Shown piece after piece: positions 61,801 through 64,000 of a stretch of DNA of 64,000 nt. The notes below the pieces were generated by a model, which ran no database searches, was not told the origin of the DNA, and saw only the letters and a list, made by a program, of their open reading frames with translations. Origin of the DNA: Anthoceros angustus (Eukaryota > Streptophyta > Anthocerotopsida > Anthocerotales > Anthocerotaceae). The stretch lies in assembly GCA_010909165.1 (NCBI GenBank), contig VJWM01000220.1:1-64000 (forward strand), written 5' to 3'. Positions within the stretch are counted from its first letter, which is position 1, and each line of letters starts with the position of its first letter. A program made the position numbers and the translations under genes.

Positions 61801-62075
61801 GCTGTAAAAGCAGCTGGCTGGCCAGTCTGCAGGCACGCGAGAGTGTCAACACTAGCAACTGGCTTTGCACATTCAAGGCAAGCTCCTACAAACAGCTCTT
61901 CATTCAAAGCCCAGAGACATGTCTGCAAAGAATTAATCGTGTGGATAACAAGCAAATGTGGCTACCGGCTTTGTTCGTGGGTACCTTGTTCAACCAGCTC
62001 CTCTCTAACAAAAACCGGTATGCACCCAGACTAGCTGGAGAGGAGGAGCATGCCTATACAAGACGAGGTGAAAAA
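61780..62075. repeat. Left inverted flank of the R7 unit
   Basis: Reverse complement of much of 63180-63530: words such as ctggccagccagtctgcag, ctttgcacattcaaggc, cagagacatgtctgcaaag, gtaccttgttcaaccagc and aaaaaccggtatgc have counterparts on the right. It frames the R7 RING remnant. Confidence 0.7.
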
Positions 62076-62880
62076 TCTCTTGTCCCTCGTTGCTTAGCTC
62101 TCCTTCGCTTAGTCTTGGCCAGCTTACTTCTTAGTGTTGTCCTTACCTCTTCCCTTGCTGGTTTCGTCTAAGTTTTTCTGTGATGATGGCAGAGTTCAGC
62201 AGACAAAGCGGGTCCCAGGTTAGAAAATTGGGACAGCAGCAGTACCACTACTATGCCACATACAAGGCCATTGATCCGGTGATGGGGTCTGTGCAAGTAG
62301 GGCAAGTAGGGTCTGGTCCCTGTGCCGCTGCATGCACGAGTAATGAAAGCAAGGTAAGACCACGGTGTTCCTGGCCTCCACAAAGCAGATCTTACACATA
62401 TTTTTCTCCTGCTCCGCCTCCAGGTCGGACGCAATTTGCTAACGCTCATTCCTAAGGTCAAGTGCAGCCGTTCGTTCAGAGGCTATATTCTCTCGCCTCC
62501 ATGCTTTGCAGCTCGGAAACAACTGTTGCATGCCTTGCCTCCTCTCTGCTGCGCGGCCCTCTCCCTTCCTCATTCTCCTTTTCCACTATCTGCGCCATGG
62601 CCATGGTGGAGGAGCCAGCTCATCAAGCTCCTCCAACTTCATCCCTGTACCTCGCCGCTCGCTTGCCAGGCTTCTGGTTTTCCGCCCTGCATGCAGAGCC
62701 TCGTGCAGAGAGACATCCTCCTGCACTCCGTGGCCCCTCCCTTGGGAATTCGCCCGTTAGTGGCATTGTCAATTTCACTGTCCCTCCTCCACATCCGATT
62801 TTCAAGAAGGGAGGGCTTTGCACAAGGAAGGTAGAAGGTAGGACGGTATCTCTAAACCTGCAGACCTTTGAGAAGGAAGG
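62076..62880 (-). pseudogene. R7-: coiled-coil/RING family member (second copy of R1-)
   Basis: Stop TAG at 62251-62253; upstream on the minus strand K-I-C, V-E-A-R-N-T-V-V-L-P-C-F-H as in R1-. A one-base loss at about 62312 (gtagggtctgg versus gtagggttctgg in R1-) shifts the last cysteines out of frame. N-terminus lacking. Confidence 0.6.
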
Positions 62881-62938
62881 TAGGAAGGTAGCTCTAAACC
62901 TCCTGCAGGCCTGTGAGAAGGAAGGTTTGTCCCTAATC

Positions 62939-62985
62939 ACATGTGATAAGGGGATGTGTCACATCTTGCCCTTATCACATGTGCG
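62939..62985. repeat. Hairpin at the centre of the R7 unit
   Basis: Second copy of the 23096-23140 hairpin, with CACATGTGATAAGGGG and CCCTTATCACATGTG arms. Confidence 0.85.
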
Positions 62986-63044
62986 GGTGTCTGCAACGCA
63001 TGTGCTTGCCCATGTGATTACAGACACCCGCCGCCTATTCATAC

Positions 63045-63235
63045 ATATACACTGTTGCGGGAAAGGGAGAAAAGCATGCTACTGTTGGCAGCATCACAGA
63101 AAAATTCGACAAGACCAGCAAGCAAGGGAAGAGGCAAGCTGGACAAGACCTAAGCAAGGGAGAGCTGAGCAAAGAGGGAAAAAGGTGTTTCATTGTCCTG
63201 TATAGGCCTGCTCCTCCTCTCCAGCTGGTCTAGGG
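63045..63235 (+). pseudogene. R7+: remnant of the plus-strand partner
   Basis: Only the end of the coiled coil (ttgcgggaaagggag) and the 3' untranslated stretch remain. About 840 bp present in the first copy (23207-24046) are missing; the join is at about 63050 (catatacactgttgcgg). Confidence 0.65.
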
Positions 63236-64000
63236 TACATGCTGGTTTTTATGAGAGGAGGCTGGCTACCTTGCTTCACGGGTACCTACCCATGACGAAA
63301 GGTAGCCAGGTTTGCTGACATTGTCCTGTTATCCACAAAGTTAGGTGATGCTTGCAGAGGCTGATGACATTGGTCTGTTGTCGACAAGATACAGTCTTTG
63401 CATACATGTCTCCCGGCTTTGACAGCTGTTTTCAGGAGCTTGCAATGTGCAAAGCCAGTAGCCAAGTTGATACTCTTGTGCTTGCAGACTGGCCAGCCAG
63501 CTGCTATTGCAACGCATCTAGCTAATGTCAGTTGTTGCTTTGTCCAATGGGTGGCCGTCCGAGCCCTTCAGCCTGTTCGTTTACTTGACAAGTCTGAGTT
63601 CTCTTCACACAGCGGTGAACTGAGGAGAGAGACTTTTGGATTGGTTTTGAGTCCGAGTGCGCAGTCTGCAGGCTTGTGCCATGCCAGCCCTTTGTTGGTT
63701 TGCGCGGGCGCGGCTGGTGCCCTGCTCACCATACCTTTGATAAAATGGTACACTCACATACCTCGGATATGGCACTCGCGTTCGTTTGGCCTTCCTGCGT
63801 AAGGGTAGGTTCGGTGGTTAAACCGCTTGCCCCAGGCATGTTGTGTTGATGGGCAGCTGGTTTCTTTGGATATTCAGATGGGCCATGGTGCGTCGCCTTC
63901 CAATTCGAGCTCTCCGGACAAGCCAGAGCTTGGCGCGTGTGCAGGATCGTGAATGGGCGTCATGGCTCTATGGAGAATGTGGAGCTTGAGGGATGCTCGC
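63236..64000 (+). repeat. RING-unit 3' flank and start of PPR scrap (second copy of 24233-25013)
   Basis: Matches 24233-25013 closely. Ends at the window edge inside the PPR word sequence (tggagaatgtgg, gcttgagggatgctcgc). The duplication therefore continues beyond the window. Confidence 0.8.

Noticed and set aside
1-64000. tRNA, rRNA, bacterial or organellar genes
   Set aside because: No cloverleaf, rRNA-like or operon-like signal was noticed. A scan with tRNAscan-SE and Infernal would be decisive; any hit would overturn this.

Overview
This is plant nuclear DNA. The coding matter is Ty1/copia retrotransposon polyprotein, pentatricopeptide-repeat (PPR) motifs of plant type (M-Y-x-x-C-G-S-x-x-D-A) and a small family of RING-finger genes. 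The abundance of PPR scraps, the very short copia LTRs (about 165-205 bp) and the style of the RING genes suggest a lycophyte such as Selaginella, but that is inference. No tRNA, rRNA, CRISPR or bacterial operon was seen, and no gene reads intact from start to stop.

Layout. 1-496: unassigned. 497-3339: CACTA-like element with CCCTACTAGAAAAGG ends and long purine microsatellites. 3712-about 8110: decayed copia element Cop5 (+). 8128-22061: copia elements Cop1 (-, internally deleted), Cop2 (-) and Cop3 (+), separated by short pieces of host sequence. 22062-25960: RING-family pair R1-/R1+ and PPR fragments. 25965-30846: copia element Cop4 (-) with 370-bp LTRs. 30853-37150: head-to-head RING genes R2 (-) and R3 (+) between inverted flanks, then PPR scraps and a 0.7-kb tandem duplication. 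37180-46230: LTR relic, RING relics R4 (-), R5 (+) and R6 (+), and a non-LTR (LINE) reverse transcriptase relic with a 665-bp tandem duplication. 46235-64000: a second copy of 8128-25000 (Cop1, Cop2, Cop3, R7, PPR), with its own internal duplications and deletions.

Three themes stand out. (1) A multi-copy coiled-coil/RING family (R1-R7), mostly in divergent pairs inside long inverted repeats, sharing a 5' leader, a repeated N-terminal motif (LAAxLKxLSDEEL) and a C-terminal C3HC4 RING; I do not recognise it as a named family. (2) A direct segmental duplication of about 17 kb carrying the same three copia insertions at the same sites. (3) Differences between duplicate copies concentrate at CAG/CTG and CCG/CGG trinucleotides and at homopolymers, so many of the frameshifts may be base-calling errors at methylated CHG sites, mixed with real CpG decay. 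'Pseudogene' calls here should therefore be read as 'broken as assembled'.

The copia elements form a stack of insertions in and around the 3' flanks of RING and PPR sequence. Target duplications (GATCA for Cop1, CATGT for Cop3, TGTTCA for Cop4) and uninterrupted paralogous sites elsewhere in the window support their boundaries.
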